Of a stretch of 64,000 bases of DNA, positions 16,240 through 24,898 are shown piece after piece. The notes below the pieces were generated by a model. That model made no database searches, was not told where the DNA came from, and saw only the letters and a list, made by a program, of their open reading frames with translations. The first letter of the stretch is position 1, and each line of letters begins with the position of its first letter. The translations under genes were made by a program, and so were the position numbers. Source of the stretch: Thalassospiraceae bacterium LMO-JJ14 (GTDB lineage Bacteria > Pseudomonadota > Alphaproteobacteria > Rhodospirillales > Casp-alpha2); NCBI GenBank assembly GCA_021555105.2, contig CP134604.1, forward strand, positions 2,666,001-2,730,000. The letters are read 5' to 3'.

Positions 16240-17115
16240 ATGCCGTCGACCATCATCTCCTGCGCCGTCACTGGCTCTGCGCCGACCCCCGATAAATGCC
16301 CGGCCGTCCCGGTCACACCGGCTGAAATCGCCGCCAGCGCCATCGATGCCGCCAAGGCAGGTGCTGCGATAGTGCATATTCACGTGCGTGATCCGGAAAC
16401 GACAAAACCGAGCATGGATCCGGCCTTATACCGCGAAACCACCGAGCGCATCCGCGACAGCGGCACGGACGTCATCATCAACCTGACAACCGGTCCCGGG
16501 GCGCGATATATTCCGCACCCTGAAATCCCCGGTCAGGCTTCCGACGACAGCACCATGGCAACGCCGGAGCGGCGTGTCGTGCATATCGAAGAAATGTCGC
16601 CTGAAATCTGCTCGCTCGACGTCGCCACCATGAATTTCAACCAGCATGTCTTTTTGAACCACCCGGATCACCTGGCCATCATGGCGGAGCGTGCGCGCAA
16701 GGCAGGCGCCAAGCCGGAGTTGGAAGTCTTTGATACCGGCCACATCGTGCTCGCCAAGAAAATGATTGCCGACGGACTGATCGACGCCCCGCCGTACTTC
16801 CAGTTCTGTCTCGGCATCAGCTACGCTGCCCCGGCAACGGTCGAAAGCATGAAATTTATGCGCGACATGCTGCCCGAAGGCGCGGTGTGGTCGGCATTCG
16901 GTATCTCGCGCTTTCAATTCCCCATGGTCGCCGCTGCCGTATTGCTGGGCGGCAATGCCCGCGTCGGATTGGAAGATAACATCTGGCTCGAAAAAGGTGT
17001 GATGGCGCCGTCCAACGCGGCACTGGTCGAGAAAGCCTGTCGCATCGTCAATGATCTTGGCGGCAACGTCGCCAGCGTCTCGGAAGCACGCGAAAGGCTG
17101 GGTCTCAAGGGATGA
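16240..17115 (+). CDS. BKACE family 3-keto-acid cleavage enzyme (DUF849)
   Basis: 291 residues matching the beta-keto acid cleavage enzyme family: the N-terminal CAVTGSAPTP, PVTPAEIAASAIDAAKAGAAIVHIHVRDPET with the metal-binding His-X-His, IINLTTGPGARY, ERRVVHIEEMSPEICSLDV, and KPELEVFDTGHIVLAKKM. The C-terminal GGNARVGLEDNIWLEKG supplies the conserved Arg-Glu-Asp cluster. BKACE enzymes are Zn-dependent and condense a beta-keto acid with acetyl-CoA, yielding acetoacetate and a CoA thioester; the substrate varies. Its neighbours (crotonase, CoA-binding protein) fit acyl-CoA metabolism. Its last four bases overlap the start of the next gene (ATGA). Confidence 0.92.
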   Translation: MPSTIISCAVTGSAPTPDKCPAVPVTPAEIAASAIDAAKAGAAIVHIHVRDPETTKPSMDPALYRETTERIRDSGTDVIINLTTGPGARYIPHPEIPGQASDDSTMATPERRVVHIEEMSPEICSLDVATMNFNQHVFLNHPDHLAIMAERARKAGAKPELEVFDTGHIVLAKKMIADGLIDAPPYFQFCLGISYAAPATVESMKFMRDMLPEGAVWSAFGISRFQFPMVAAAVLLGGNARVGLEDNIWLEKGVMAPSNAALVEKACRIVNDLGGNVASVSEARERLGLKG

Positions 17116-17609
17116 GCGCACTCGTTTATGATGATGACCTGATCCGCAGGACCCTCAAGGACACCCGTACAATCGCAATGGCCGGGGCCAGCCCGAACTG
17201 GGTGCGGCCATCGAACTTCGCCATGAAATACCTGCAGGGCAAAGGCTATCAGGTACATCCAATAAACCCCGGCCACGCAGGTAATGAAATCTGGGGCCGC
17301 ATGACCTATGCATCGCTGGCTGACGTGCCCGGGCCTATCGACATGCTGGACATCTTCAGAAATTCCGAAGCGGCCGGTCAGCTTGTCGATGAGGCGATTG
17401 CCCTCAAGGACGAAAAAAACCTCAAGATCATCTGGATGCAGTTGGGCGTGATTAACGAAGACGCCGCCAAACGGGCAGAGGACGCGGGCTTGATCGTCAT
17501 CATGGACCGTTGTCCTAAAATCGAATACGGGCGGCTGTTTGGCGAGCTTGGCTGGTCCGGCGTCAATTCCGGCATCATCACGTCGAAACGCCGCAAGGCT
17601 CCGGCTTAG
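17112..17609 (+). CDS. CoA-binding protein (YccU-like Rossmann)
   Basis: 165 residues forming one CoA-binding Rossmann domain: IRRTLKDTRTIAMAGASPNWVRPSNFAMKYL, VHPINPGHAGNEIWGR, IDMLDIFRNSEAAGQLVDEA and the conserved tail GLIVIMDRCPKIEYGRL. These proteins resemble the alpha N-domain of succinyl-CoA synthetase but are free-standing; their ligand role is not settled. It begins inside the BKACE stop (ATGA at 17112), so it is translationally coupled. In many alphaproteobacteria a protein like this lies beside O-acetylhomoserine sulfhydrylase, as here with one gene in between. Confidence 0.85.
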   Translation: MSALVYDDDLIRRTLKDTRTIAMAGASPNWVRPSNFAMKYLQGKGYQVHPINPGHAGNEIWGRMTYASLADVPGPIDMLDIFRNSEAAGQLVDEAIALKDEKNLKIIWMQLGVINEDAAKRAEDAGLIVIMDRCPKIEYGRLFGELGWSGVNSGIITSKRRKAPA

Positions 17610-17614
17610 CCTCG

Positions 17615-18109
17615 ATGAACAAATCCGCAAACGATGCGCAAATCGAAATCCGCGTGGATGACCTGCTAGGAGCTGAGATCGCTGCCCTGCTCGAAGCACA
17701 TCTGGATCACATGCGATCCATCTCGCCGCCTGAAAGCGTGCATGCGCTCGATCTGGAAGCACTCAGGAAACCTGAAATCACATTCTGGACCATGTGGCAG
17801 CACGGCAAACTGATCGGCTGCGGTGCCTTGCGCGAAATCGATCCCGTGCATGCAGAGATCAAGTCCATGCACACCCCCGCCGCCAACCGAGGTCAGGGAT
17901 TGGGCCGCCGCATGGTCGAGCATATCCTGAATGTAGCCCGCGAACGCGGCTACGAGCGCCTCAGCCTTGAGACCGGCGCGACCGATGACTTTCTTCCCGC
18001 ACGCAGTCTGTATGCTTCATTCGGCTTCGTCCCCTGCCCGCCTTTTGGCAATTACGTCGAAGACCCATTCAGCACCTGCATGACACTTGAACTGGATAAC
18101 GCGTCATGA
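17615..18109 (+). CDS. GNAT family N-acetyltransferase
   Basis: 164 residues, a single GNAT domain. The acetyl-CoA pyrophosphate loop is RGQGLGRRMVEHIL (about residues 91-104), preceded by beta strands in AEIKSMHTPAA and followed by YERLSLETGATDDFLPARSLYASFGF, the standard C-terminal strands. It is of the YsnE/PhnO-like group that acetylates small amines or protein N-termini; the substrate is unknown. It starts five bases after the CoA-binding gene and its stop overlaps the next start (ATGA at 18106), so it sits in the middle of the operon. Confidence 0.87.
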   Translation: MNKSANDAQIEIRVDDLLGAEIAALLEAHLDHMRSISPPESVHALDLEALRKPEITFWTMWQHGKLIGCGALREIDPVHAEIKSMHTPAANRGQGLGRRMVEHILNVARERGYERLSLETGATDDFLPARSLYASFGFVPCPPFGNYVEDPFSTCMTLELDNAS

Positions 18110-19410
18110 GCGACACCAAAAAAGGCCCACCCGAATACGGTTTCGCGACCCGCACCATACATGCGGGTGCGCAGCCGGACCCGGTTACCGGCGCTCGCGC
18201 CACGCCGATTTATCAGACCACGTCCTATGTGTTCGATGACATCGAACATGCATCGGACCTGTTCAACCTGCAGACCTTCGGCTTTATCTATTCTCGTCTG
18301 ACAAACCCGACGGTGTCGGTGCTCGAAGAACGCATCGCCAATCTTGAAGGCGGCCGTGCCGCCGTCTGTGCCGGCTCCGGTCATGCGGCGCAGTTCCTGA
18401 CCTTCTTCACGTTATTGGAACCCGGCGACGACTTCATTGCGTCGAAGAATCTGTATGGCGGCTCGATTACCCAGTTCGGCGTAAGCTTCAAACGGCTGGG
18501 CTGGAATTGTACGTTCGTTGACTGCACCAGTCCTGAAAACATCAAGGCCGCGATCACGCCGAAAACCAAGGCGATCTTTATCGAGGTGCTGGCCAATCCC
18601 GGCGGTGTCGTACTCGACCTCGAAGCCATTGCCGCCATCGCCAAGGACGCGGGCATCCCGCTGATCGTCGACAATACACTGGCGACGCCGTATCTGTGCC
18701 GCCCGTTCGAATGGGGCGCGGACATCGTCTGTCATTCCATGACCAAGTTCCTGCAGGGCCACGGCACATCGGTCGGCGGTGTCATCGTCGAGAGCGGCAA
18801 GTTCGACTGGACGTGCGCCAAGGGCGGGCCCGGCTACCCGACCATGACGGAACCGGATCCGGCCTATCACGGCCTGACGTTTTACGAGACCTTCGGTGAT
18901 TTCGGCTTCACCATGAAGGCCCGTGCGGTCGCACTCAGGGATTTCGGCCCGGCGTTATCGCCGACCAATGCCTTCAACACGCTCACCGGGACCGAGACGC
19001 TGCATGTCCGCATGGACCGGCATGTGGAAAATGCGCTCAAGGTCGCGGCATTCCTGGAAGGACACCCAGCCGTCGACTGGGTCAGCTACGCCGGGCTGAA
19101 GTCCAGCCCGTATCACGACCTGGCCAAAAAATATCTGCCCAAGGGTGCAGGAGCGGTATTTACCTTCGGGCTCAAGGGCGGGTTCGAAGCGGGCGTGAAG
19201 ATGGTCGAAAAGATCAACATCTTTTCGCACCTCGCCAACATAGGCGACACCAAATCACTGATCCTGCATCCGGCGTCGACAACGCACCGCCAGTTGACCG
19301 ACGAGCAGCGCGAAGCCGCCGGTGCAACCAATCAGACGATACGGCTTTCCATTGGGCTTGAGGATGCGGATGACCTGATCCGCGATCTGGATATGGCAAT
19401 GAGCGACTGA
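18106..19410 (+). CDS. O-acetylhomoserine sulfhydrylase (aminocarboxypropyltransferase)
   Basis: 434 residues of the Cys/Met metabolism PLP family. It converts O-acetylhomoserine with sulfide or methanethiol into homocysteine or methionine in the cytosol. Signatures are FATRTIHAGAQPDPVTGARATPIYQTTSY, IYSRLTNPTVSVLEERIANLEGG in two parts, NNLYGGS-like KNLYGGSITQF, the PLP Lys in CHSMTKFLQGHGTSVGG and the C-terminal RLSIGLEDADDLIRDL. Its length is typical of Met17/MetY. It ends the five-gene run and its stop directly abuts the stop of the convergent MFS gene (no gap). I leave the symbol empty because metY/metZ cannot be told apart by eye. Confidence 0.9.
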   Translation: MSDTKKGPPEYGFATRTIHAGAQPDPVTGARATPIYQTTSYVFDDIEHASDLFNLQTFGFIYSRLTNPTVSVLEERIANLEGGRAAVCAGSGHAAQFLTFFTLLEPGDDFIASKNLYGGSITQFGVSFKRLGWNCTFVDCTSPENIKAAITPKTKAIFIEVLANPGGVVLDLEAIAAIAKDAGIPLIVDNTLATPYLCRPFEWGADIVCHSMTKFLQGHGTSVGGVIVESGKFDWTCAKGGPGYPTMTEPDPAYHGLTFYETFGDFGFTMKARAVALRDFGPALSPTNAFNTLTGTETLHVRMDRHVENALKVAAFLEGHPAVDWVSYAGLKSSPYHDLAKKYLPKGAGAVFTFGLKGGFEAGVKMVEKINIFSHLANIGDTKSLILHPASTTHRQLTDEQREAAGATNQTIRLSIGLEDADDLIRDLDMAMSD

Positions 19411-20616
19411 TTATTCCGCAGGCTGTGCTGCTGCACCTGCCCGACGGTCAGACGGCAACAGCAATCCGGCAATCACACCGACCAGCGAAATGCCCGCCAG
19501 CACCGTGAACAACAGGTGAAACTCGCCCGAATAGTCGAACAGCATGGCTTCGAGTTGCACACCGAGCGCTGAAAAACCGATAGCCACGATGAACTTGCAG
19601 CCGAACGCCAGCGCACGGCGGTGCGGGGGAATATATCTGGCAAGGATGACATTTTCGGCAGGCAAGGCACCGTTATTGGACGAGATCGTCATCACCGCGA
19701 TCAGGATCACCAGCGGACCGGCTGCATCGGCAAGCAAAATCAGTAACGGAATTTGCACAGCGAACGCGCCGATATAGACCAGCTTCGGCGAGGTCCTGTC
19801 GGCAAGCCAGCCGCCCGCGAACTGCATCAGGCCGGCAATAAAGAAGACCCCTGCAACCAGCGTCGAGATACCGAAAACGCCGCTTGAAAACAGATCTTCA
19901 AGCCGCATCTGAAACGTCTTGGGCAGACCGGCCTGTGTCGCCTGATAGATGACCCCCGTACACAGCATGGAAACCGCCAGAACCGCGAACACCCGTAACG
20001 CGTCGCTCTTTTCGGCGGGCGGTGTCGGTGTACGGTCGCCTTTACTCTCAACGATGACACCGCGCGCGACGAGAAAAATGAAGTACAAGCCCGTGAGCAG
20101 AATCAACACACCCGGAATAATGAACACGGCGCGCCAGCCCATCAGGGTGATGATGGTCCCGGCCGTGAGGGCTGCTATCGTCGGCCCGAGCGCACCGAAA
20201 ATGCCATTGATGCCGAGTGCCGTGCCACGATTTTTCGCATTACGGATCAACCAGGCAATCCCTACCGGGTGATAGATCGAGGCACAAAGCCCGGTCAGCG
20301 CCAGCGCCGCCATAATCTGCCAAGGGGCCACCGCGAACCCGGTCAGAATCATCGAAACACCGGTGCCGATATAGAACAGCGACATCATCGGCACGGCACC
20401 GAACCTGTCGCCCAGCCAGCCGGCGGCGGGCGCACCGAACCCGAACAACATCCCGCCCATGACAGCCAATTGGATCGCCTCGCCATGGCTCAGGCCCAGT
20501 TCATCCTCAAGCGTCAGCACCGCCACATAGTAGAGCGGCTGAAACAGGTGGCTGTAAGTATGGCCGATACTGGAAAAAATCAGCGACAAACGGGCAGAAC
20601 GGGCATCCGTGGTCAT
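19411..20616 (-). CDS. MFS transporter
   Basis: 401 residues with twelve predicted membrane helices. The MFS motif A region between TM2 and TM3 is GWLGDRFGAVPMM, and the N-terminal helix FSSIGHTYSHLFQPLYYVAVL plus GIAWLIRNAKNRGTALGINGIFGALGP resemble fosmidomycin-resistance/Fsr-like or NarK-like carriers. Substrate is unknown. It is downstream of hutF on the same strand but a hairpin at 20678-20703 separates them, so cotranscription is doubtful. Its start ATG 20616 has weak ribosome-site evidence. Confidence 0.85.
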   Translation of the reverse strand: MTTDARSARLSLIFSSIGHTYSHLFQPLYYVAVLTLEDELGLSHGEAIQLAVMGGMLFGFGAPAAGWLGDRFGAVPMMSLFYIGTGVSMILTGFAVAPWQIMAALALTGLCASIYHPVGIAWLIRNAKNRGTALGINGIFGALGPTIAALTAGTIITLMGWRAVFIIPGVLILLTGLYFIFLVARGVIVESKGDRTPTPPAEKSDALRVFAVLAVSMLCTGVIYQATQAGLPKTFQMRLEDLFSSGVFGISTLVAGVFFIAGLMQFAGGWLADRTSPKLVYIGAFAVQIPLLILLADAAGPLVILIAVMTISSNNGALPAENVILARYIPPHRRALAFGCKFIVAIGFSALGVQLEAMLFDYSGEFHLLFTVLAGISLVGVIAGLLLPSDRRAGAAAQPAE

Positions 20617-20677
20617 GGATTGAAATCCTCGTCTTTCATTGGCCCTATTACATAACGTCAGGCGTCACGCTTACAAA

Positions 20678-20703
20678 GGGCCATTTCCCGCAAAAAATGG
20701 CCC
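20678..20703 (-). terminator. Hairpin downstream of hutF
   Basis: GGGCCATTT (20678-20686) pairs with AAATGGCCC (20695-20703) around an eight-base loop. On the minus strand it follows the hutF stop by five bases and is trailed by TTTG, so it is a likely, moderately efficient terminator. Confidence 0.6.
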
Positions 20704-20708
20704 GGTTC

Positions 20709-22106
20709 TCAGAAATCCAGTGCCGTTATAATCTTTGAGAACACATCCAACGTATCGCGTTCACGAATATGGCGCCCATCCACAACCTGGCGCTTACCGG
20801 CAATCCAGACTTCCTGAATGCAAGGCGAGTTCCCGCTGAAAATCATGGAGTCGATCATCCGGTCGCCACTGCGCCCGACCAAAAGCGGGTGTGACGGATC
20901 GAGCACGACAAAATCCGCCCGGCAACCCAGTCCGATCTTGCCAAGCCTGCGGCCCGAGGCCTGTGCACCGCCTCTGAGCGCATCGTCATAAAGCCGCATA
21001 CCCGTCGATTCACCCGGCCCGGCGGCAGCAAGATTTCGCCTGCGTTTGATCAATCGCTGCCCGTATTCGAGCCAGCGCAATTCCTCGACCACACTGATCG
21101 AGATATGGCTGTCGGAACCGATACCGAAACGCCCGCCCTGCTCGAGATACGGCAGCAGCGGAAAAATTCCGTCGCCCAGGTTCGCTTCGGTCGCCGGGCA
21201 CAAACCGACAACGGCACCGGACCCGGCAATCTGCGTTACTTCTTTTTCCGTCAGATGCGTGGCATGGACCAGACACCAGCGCGGCCCGACATCGAAATTT
21301 TCCATGACCCATTCAACCGGCCGCAGTCCAGTGAACTCGACAGACTCGCTAACGTCTTTTTCCTGTTCGGCGACATGAATATGGATCGGCGCATGCGCCT
21401 CCAGTGCGCTCAGGCCCTCGATAACCTTTCTCATTCCCTCCGGTGTCACCTGACGAGGGCTATGCGGCGCAACGCCGATGTGGACCTGCGGATCGGCGGC
21501 GTGAATGGCATGCACCGCTTCGATAATGCCGACAAGTTGATCCGGATTGGAAATAAACCGCCGCTGACCCGGATTCGGTTCGCGCCCGGCGTAACCGCCC
21601 GTTTCATAAAGCACCGGCATAAGCGTGATCCCGATTCCGGCACGTGTCGCGGCACGGATCAGCGCCATCGACATTTCCGCCGGGTCCGCATACGGCACCC
21701 CACCCGGACCGTGGTGCACATAATGAAATTCGTTAACCGCCGTATAACCGGCCTTCACCATCTCGACATACAGTTGCGATGCGACGGCTTCGAGAATTTC
21801 CGGTGTTACCATTTCGGCAAATCGATGCATGACATCGCGCCATGTCCAGAAACTGTCCTCGGCCCCTGCGCCCGATGCGCGGTATTCACTCAGGCCCGCC
21901 ATGGCACGTTGATGCGCATGTGAATGCAGGTTCGGCATCCCCGGAATTGCCGGCCCCGGCAGTCTGGCCATCAACTCGGGTTCAAACGCCGCATTGACCG
22001 AAATATCCGAGATATGGCCTCTGGCATCGACACCGATCGCGACATTCCGCGCCCAGCCCTCTGCGAGAAGTATATTGTCCGCAAATACCGTTACGCCTTT
22101 TGTCAT
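20709..22106 (-). CDS. hutF: Formimidoylglutamate deiminase
   Basis: 465 residues of the amidohydrolase superfamily, matching HutF. It deiminates N-formimidoyl-glutamate to N-formylglutamate in the five-step histidine degradation route. Metal ligands are in PGMPNLHSHAHQRAMAG (HxH), a His in FHYVHHGPGGVPYADP, and the histidine in GVAPHSPRQV; the catalytic region is WCLVHATHLTEKE followed by FGIGSDSHISI with the metal Asp. Other hut genes (hutH, hutU, hutI, hutG) are not in this window, so the pathway would be completed elsewhere. It is divergent from the ABC binding protein gene with 84 bases between starts. Confidence 0.9.
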   Translation of the reverse strand: MTKGVTVFADNILLAEGWARNVAIGVDARGHISDISVNAAFEPELMARLPGPAIPGMPNLHSHAHQRAMAGLSEYRASGAGAEDSFWTWRDVMHRFAEMVTPEILEAVASQLYVEMVKAGYTAVNEFHYVHHGPGGVPYADPAEMSMALIRAATRAGIGITLMPVLYETGGYAGREPNPGQRRFISNPDQLVGIIEAVHAIHAADPQVHIGVAPHSPRQVTPEGMRKVIEGLSALEAHAPIHIHVAEQEKDVSESVEFTGLRPVEWVMENFDVGPRWCLVHATHLTEKEVTQIAGSGAVVGLCPATEANLGDGIFPLLPYLEQGGRFGIGSDSHISISVVEELRWLEYGQRLIKRRRNLAAAGPGESTGMRLYDDALRGGAQASGRRLGKIGLGCRADFVVLDPSHPLLVGRSGDRMIDSMIFSGNSPCIQEVWIAGKRQVVDGRHIRERDTLDVFSKIITALDF

Positions 22107-22190
22107 ACTGGGTCCTTGTTTCAGATCGTCAGACTGGTCAGGTGACCTTCACGTGATAATCTCTGTATCGCCGGGTGACAAGGAGGTCGC

Positions 22191-23858
22191 ATGACATCGC
22201 TGAAGCAATATATGGTTTTCGGGGTATTTTTTCTTTGCATGGCGTTGTTAGCGCCAAACGTATCGGCAAAAACCGATCTGGTCATCGGCATTACGCAATA
22301 CCCGTCGACGTTTCACCCGAACATCGATTCCATGCTGGCGAAATCCTATGTGCACGGGCTGACGCGCCGTCCGATCACGGCGATTGATGCGCAATGGAAA
22401 ACCGTGTGTCTGCTTTGTGTATCCCTGCCGACACTTGAAAACGGCGGCGCAAAACTGGAAAAAACCGCCGACGGCAAAGACGGCATTGCGGTCACCTACA
22501 GCATCATCGAAGACGCGGTCTGGGGCGATGGCACCCCAATCTCCGTCGACGATGTGATATTCACGTGGGAGGTCGGCAAGCACCCGAAATCCGGCGTTGC
22601 CTCGAGCGAAGGTTACCGTCGCATACTTGCGATAGACCGCGTCGACAACAGAAAGTTCACCATGCACGTTGACCGCCGCACTTTCGACTACAATGACATC
22701 TCGACGATGAGCCTTCTGCCGGCGCATATCGAACGTAAGAAGTTCAGAGAACCTGAAGCCTACAAAACGCAAACCGCCTTTGACACCGATCCCATGAACC
22801 CCGGTCTCTATATGGGCCCATACCTCATGACACAGGCGAAGACCGGTTCGCACATGGTCTTCGAGCGCAATCCGAAATGGTGGGGCAAAAAACCGGCTTT
22901 CGATAAAATCACGGTTCGCGTTATCGAAAACACGACGACGCTGGAAGCGAATTTGCTGTCAGGTGGAATCGACATGATTTCAGGCGGTCTGGGACTCAAC
23001 GTCGATCAAGCACTGGCTTTCGAGAAACGCCACGGTCGTAAATTCACGGTCCTCTATAAGCCGGGACTTGTTTACGAGCACATTGACCTGATGTTCGACA
23101 ACCCCGTCCTTCAGGACAGGCGTGTACGACAGGCCCTTATGTATGCCATCGACCGCAGCGCCATCTCGGTGCGTCTGTTTGGCGGCAAGCAGCCGGTTGC
23201 AAATTCAAGCATCAACCCGCTCGATTGGGTCTATGCAGAGGACGTGCCGACATACAGTTTTGATCCTGCGAAAGCCGATGCCTTGCTGAACGACGCTGGC
23301 TGGACGAAGAACCAGGACGGCATGCGCATGAATGCCGCCGGTGATCCGCTAGTGTTCGAGATCATGACCACGGCTGGCAACCGGACCCGTGAGCTGGTTG
23401 AACAGGTTCTGCAAAGTCAGTGGAAAGCCGCCGGTATTAATACCCGTATTCGCAATGAGCCTGCACGTGTGTTCTTCGGCGAAACGGTGACCAAGCGGAA
23501 GTTCCCGGCCATGGCCATGTTCGCCTGGATTTCGGCGCCGGAAAGCGTGCCGCGCACGACCCTGCATTCAAATGAAATCCCGACAGAGGACAACAACTGG
23601 AGCGGCCAGAACTATACCGGCTTCAAAAATGCCGAGATGGACATGCTGCTTGAACAAATCGAGGTCGAACTGGACCGCGACAAGCGCCGCGAACTCTGGC
23701 GGCGTCTGCAGCATATATACGCGACCGAACTTCCGGCACTGCCGCTATACTTTCGGGCTAATTCCTACATCCTCCCGAAGTGGCTCTCCGGATTGGAGCC
23801 GACCGGCCACCAGTTCCCTCCGACGCTTTGGGTCGAGAACTGGGCGGTGAAGAAATAG
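22191..23858 (+). CDS. ABC transporter substrate-binding protein, family 5 (peptide type)
   Basis: 555 residues with a signal peptide (FFLCMALLAPNVSA), so it is periplasmic; no lipobox cysteine is seen. It has the family 5 (OppA/DppA) fold: VVTYSII-like region, WGDGTPISVDDVIFTWEVGK, the hinge FERNPKWWGKKPAFDKI, and LMFDNPVLQDRRVRQALMYA followed by DRSAISVRLFGG. It captures peptides or other small solutes, such as opines or amino-acid derivatives, for the two permeases that follow. GGAGG lies four bases from ATG 22191. The ligand is unknown; the divergent hutF neighbour is only a weak clue. Confidence 0.9.
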   Translation: MTSLKQYMVFGVFFLCMALLAPNVSAKTDLVIGITQYPSTFHPNIDSMLAKSYVHGLTRRPITAIDAQWKTVCLLCVSLPTLENGGAKLEKTADGKDGIAVTYSIIEDAVWGDGTPISVDDVIFTWEVGKHPKSGVASSEGYRRILAIDRVDNRKFTMHVDRRTFDYNDISTMSLLPAHIERKKFREPEAYKTQTAFDTDPMNPGLYMGPYLMTQAKTGSHMVFERNPKWWGKKPAFDKITVRVIENTTTLEANLLSGGIDMISGGLGLNVDQALAFEKRHGRKFTVLYKPGLVYEHIDLMFDNPVLQDRRVRQALMYAIDRSAISVRLFGGKQPVANSSINPLDWVYAEDVPTYSFDPAKADALLNDAGWTKNQDGMRMNAAGDPLVFEIMTTAGNRTRELVEQVLQSQWKAAGINTRIRNEPARVFFGETVTKRKFPAMAMFAWISAPESVPRTTLHSNEIPTEDNNWSGQNYTGFKNAEMDMLLEQIEVELDRDKRRELWRRLQHIYATELPALPLYFRANSYILPKWLSGLEPTGHQFPPTLWVENWAVKK

Positions 23859-23929
23859 CGGTCTTTCCAGCAATCCTGTCTCATTTACTTTCGGTTCCCG
23901 CCGAGGCATGCCGGGTGCTAGTCTGAACC

Positions 23930-24898
23930 ATGTCCGCGTTTCTGATCCGCCGCACCGTACATTCCCTGATCGTGCTGTTCGTCATGTCTGTCATCATCTA
24001 TGGCCTGATCGGCCTGATGCCGGGGGATCCGATCGACCTGATGATCTCCGCCGATCCTAAAATCACATCGGAGGATGCGGCCCGGCTTCGCGCTATCTAT
24101 GGCCTCGATCAACCCTTGTGGTCACGATATGCGAACTGGCTTGGCGCTGCACTGACGGGAGACTTTGGGTATTCAAGGCTGTATGCGCAACCTGTCTGGC
24201 AAGCAATCTGGCCTGCCTTGTCGAACACATTGATCCTGCTGATTACCAGTCTCGCGCTGGCCCTGGCGATTGCGCTTCCGGCAGGCATCTTCGCCGCCAC
24301 GCGGCCATACTCACTGGCCGACTACGGCATCAATCTGGCGGCCTTTGCCGGTATCTCCATGCCGCCGTTCTGGCTTGGCATTCTGCTTATCCTCGTTTTC
24401 GCCGTAACCCTGGGCTGGCTACCGGCAGGCGGCACAGCGGATTCCGCCGGTGTCGCCGGGCTTTGGGAACGTCTGCAATATCTGATCCTGCCCGTCGCCA
24501 GCCTGACCATTGCCGGCATCGGTGGGCATACCCGTTACATGCGCGCCTCGATGATCGAGACCCTGCGTCAGGATTACATCCGCACCGCGCGCGCCAAGGG
24601 ATTGAGCGAAAGCCGAATCGTCCTCGGACATGCGCTGCGGAACGCCATGATCCCGGTCGTCACGGTGATCGCCCTTGATCTTGGCGTGCTGTTCTCGGGC
24701 GCACTGATCACTGAAACCGTGTTTGCATATCCGGGCATGGGCAAGCTGATCTATGACGCCGTCATGGGGAACGATTACAATCTGGCACTTGTCGGACTGT
24801 TACTGGCGACGGCACTGACGCTGATCGGCAATCTGCTTGCCGATGTCGCATATGCCGGACTAGACCCCCGCATCAGCTACGAGGAGATGGATGCATGA
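23930..24898 (+). CDS. ABC transporter permease, DppB type
   Basis: 322 residues with six membrane helices. The N-terminal SAFLIRRTVHSLIVLFVMSVIIYGLI and IDLMISADPKITSEDAARLRAIYGLDQPLW are hallmarks of the DppB/OppB subfamily. The cytoplasmic coupling loop is DYIRTARAKGLSESRIVLGHALRNAM (the EAA motif). It lies 71 bases after the binding protein and overlaps the next permease by four bases (ATGA). No ATP-binding subunit gene follows, which is unusual. Confidence 0.93.
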   Translation: MSAFLIRRTVHSLIVLFVMSVIIYGLIGLMPGDPIDLMISADPKITSEDAARLRAIYGLDQPLWSRYANWLGAALTGDFGYSRLYAQPVWQAIWPALSNTLILLITSLALALAIALPAGIFAATRPYSLADYGINLAAFAGISMPPFWLGILLILVFAVTLGWLPAGGTADSAGVAGLWERLQYLILPVASLTIAGIGGHTRYMRASMIETLRQDYIRTARAKGLSESRIVLGHALRNAMIPVVTVIALDLGVLFSGALITETVFAYPGMGKLIYDAVMGNDYNLALVGLLLATALTLIGNLLADVAYAGLDPRISYEEMDA

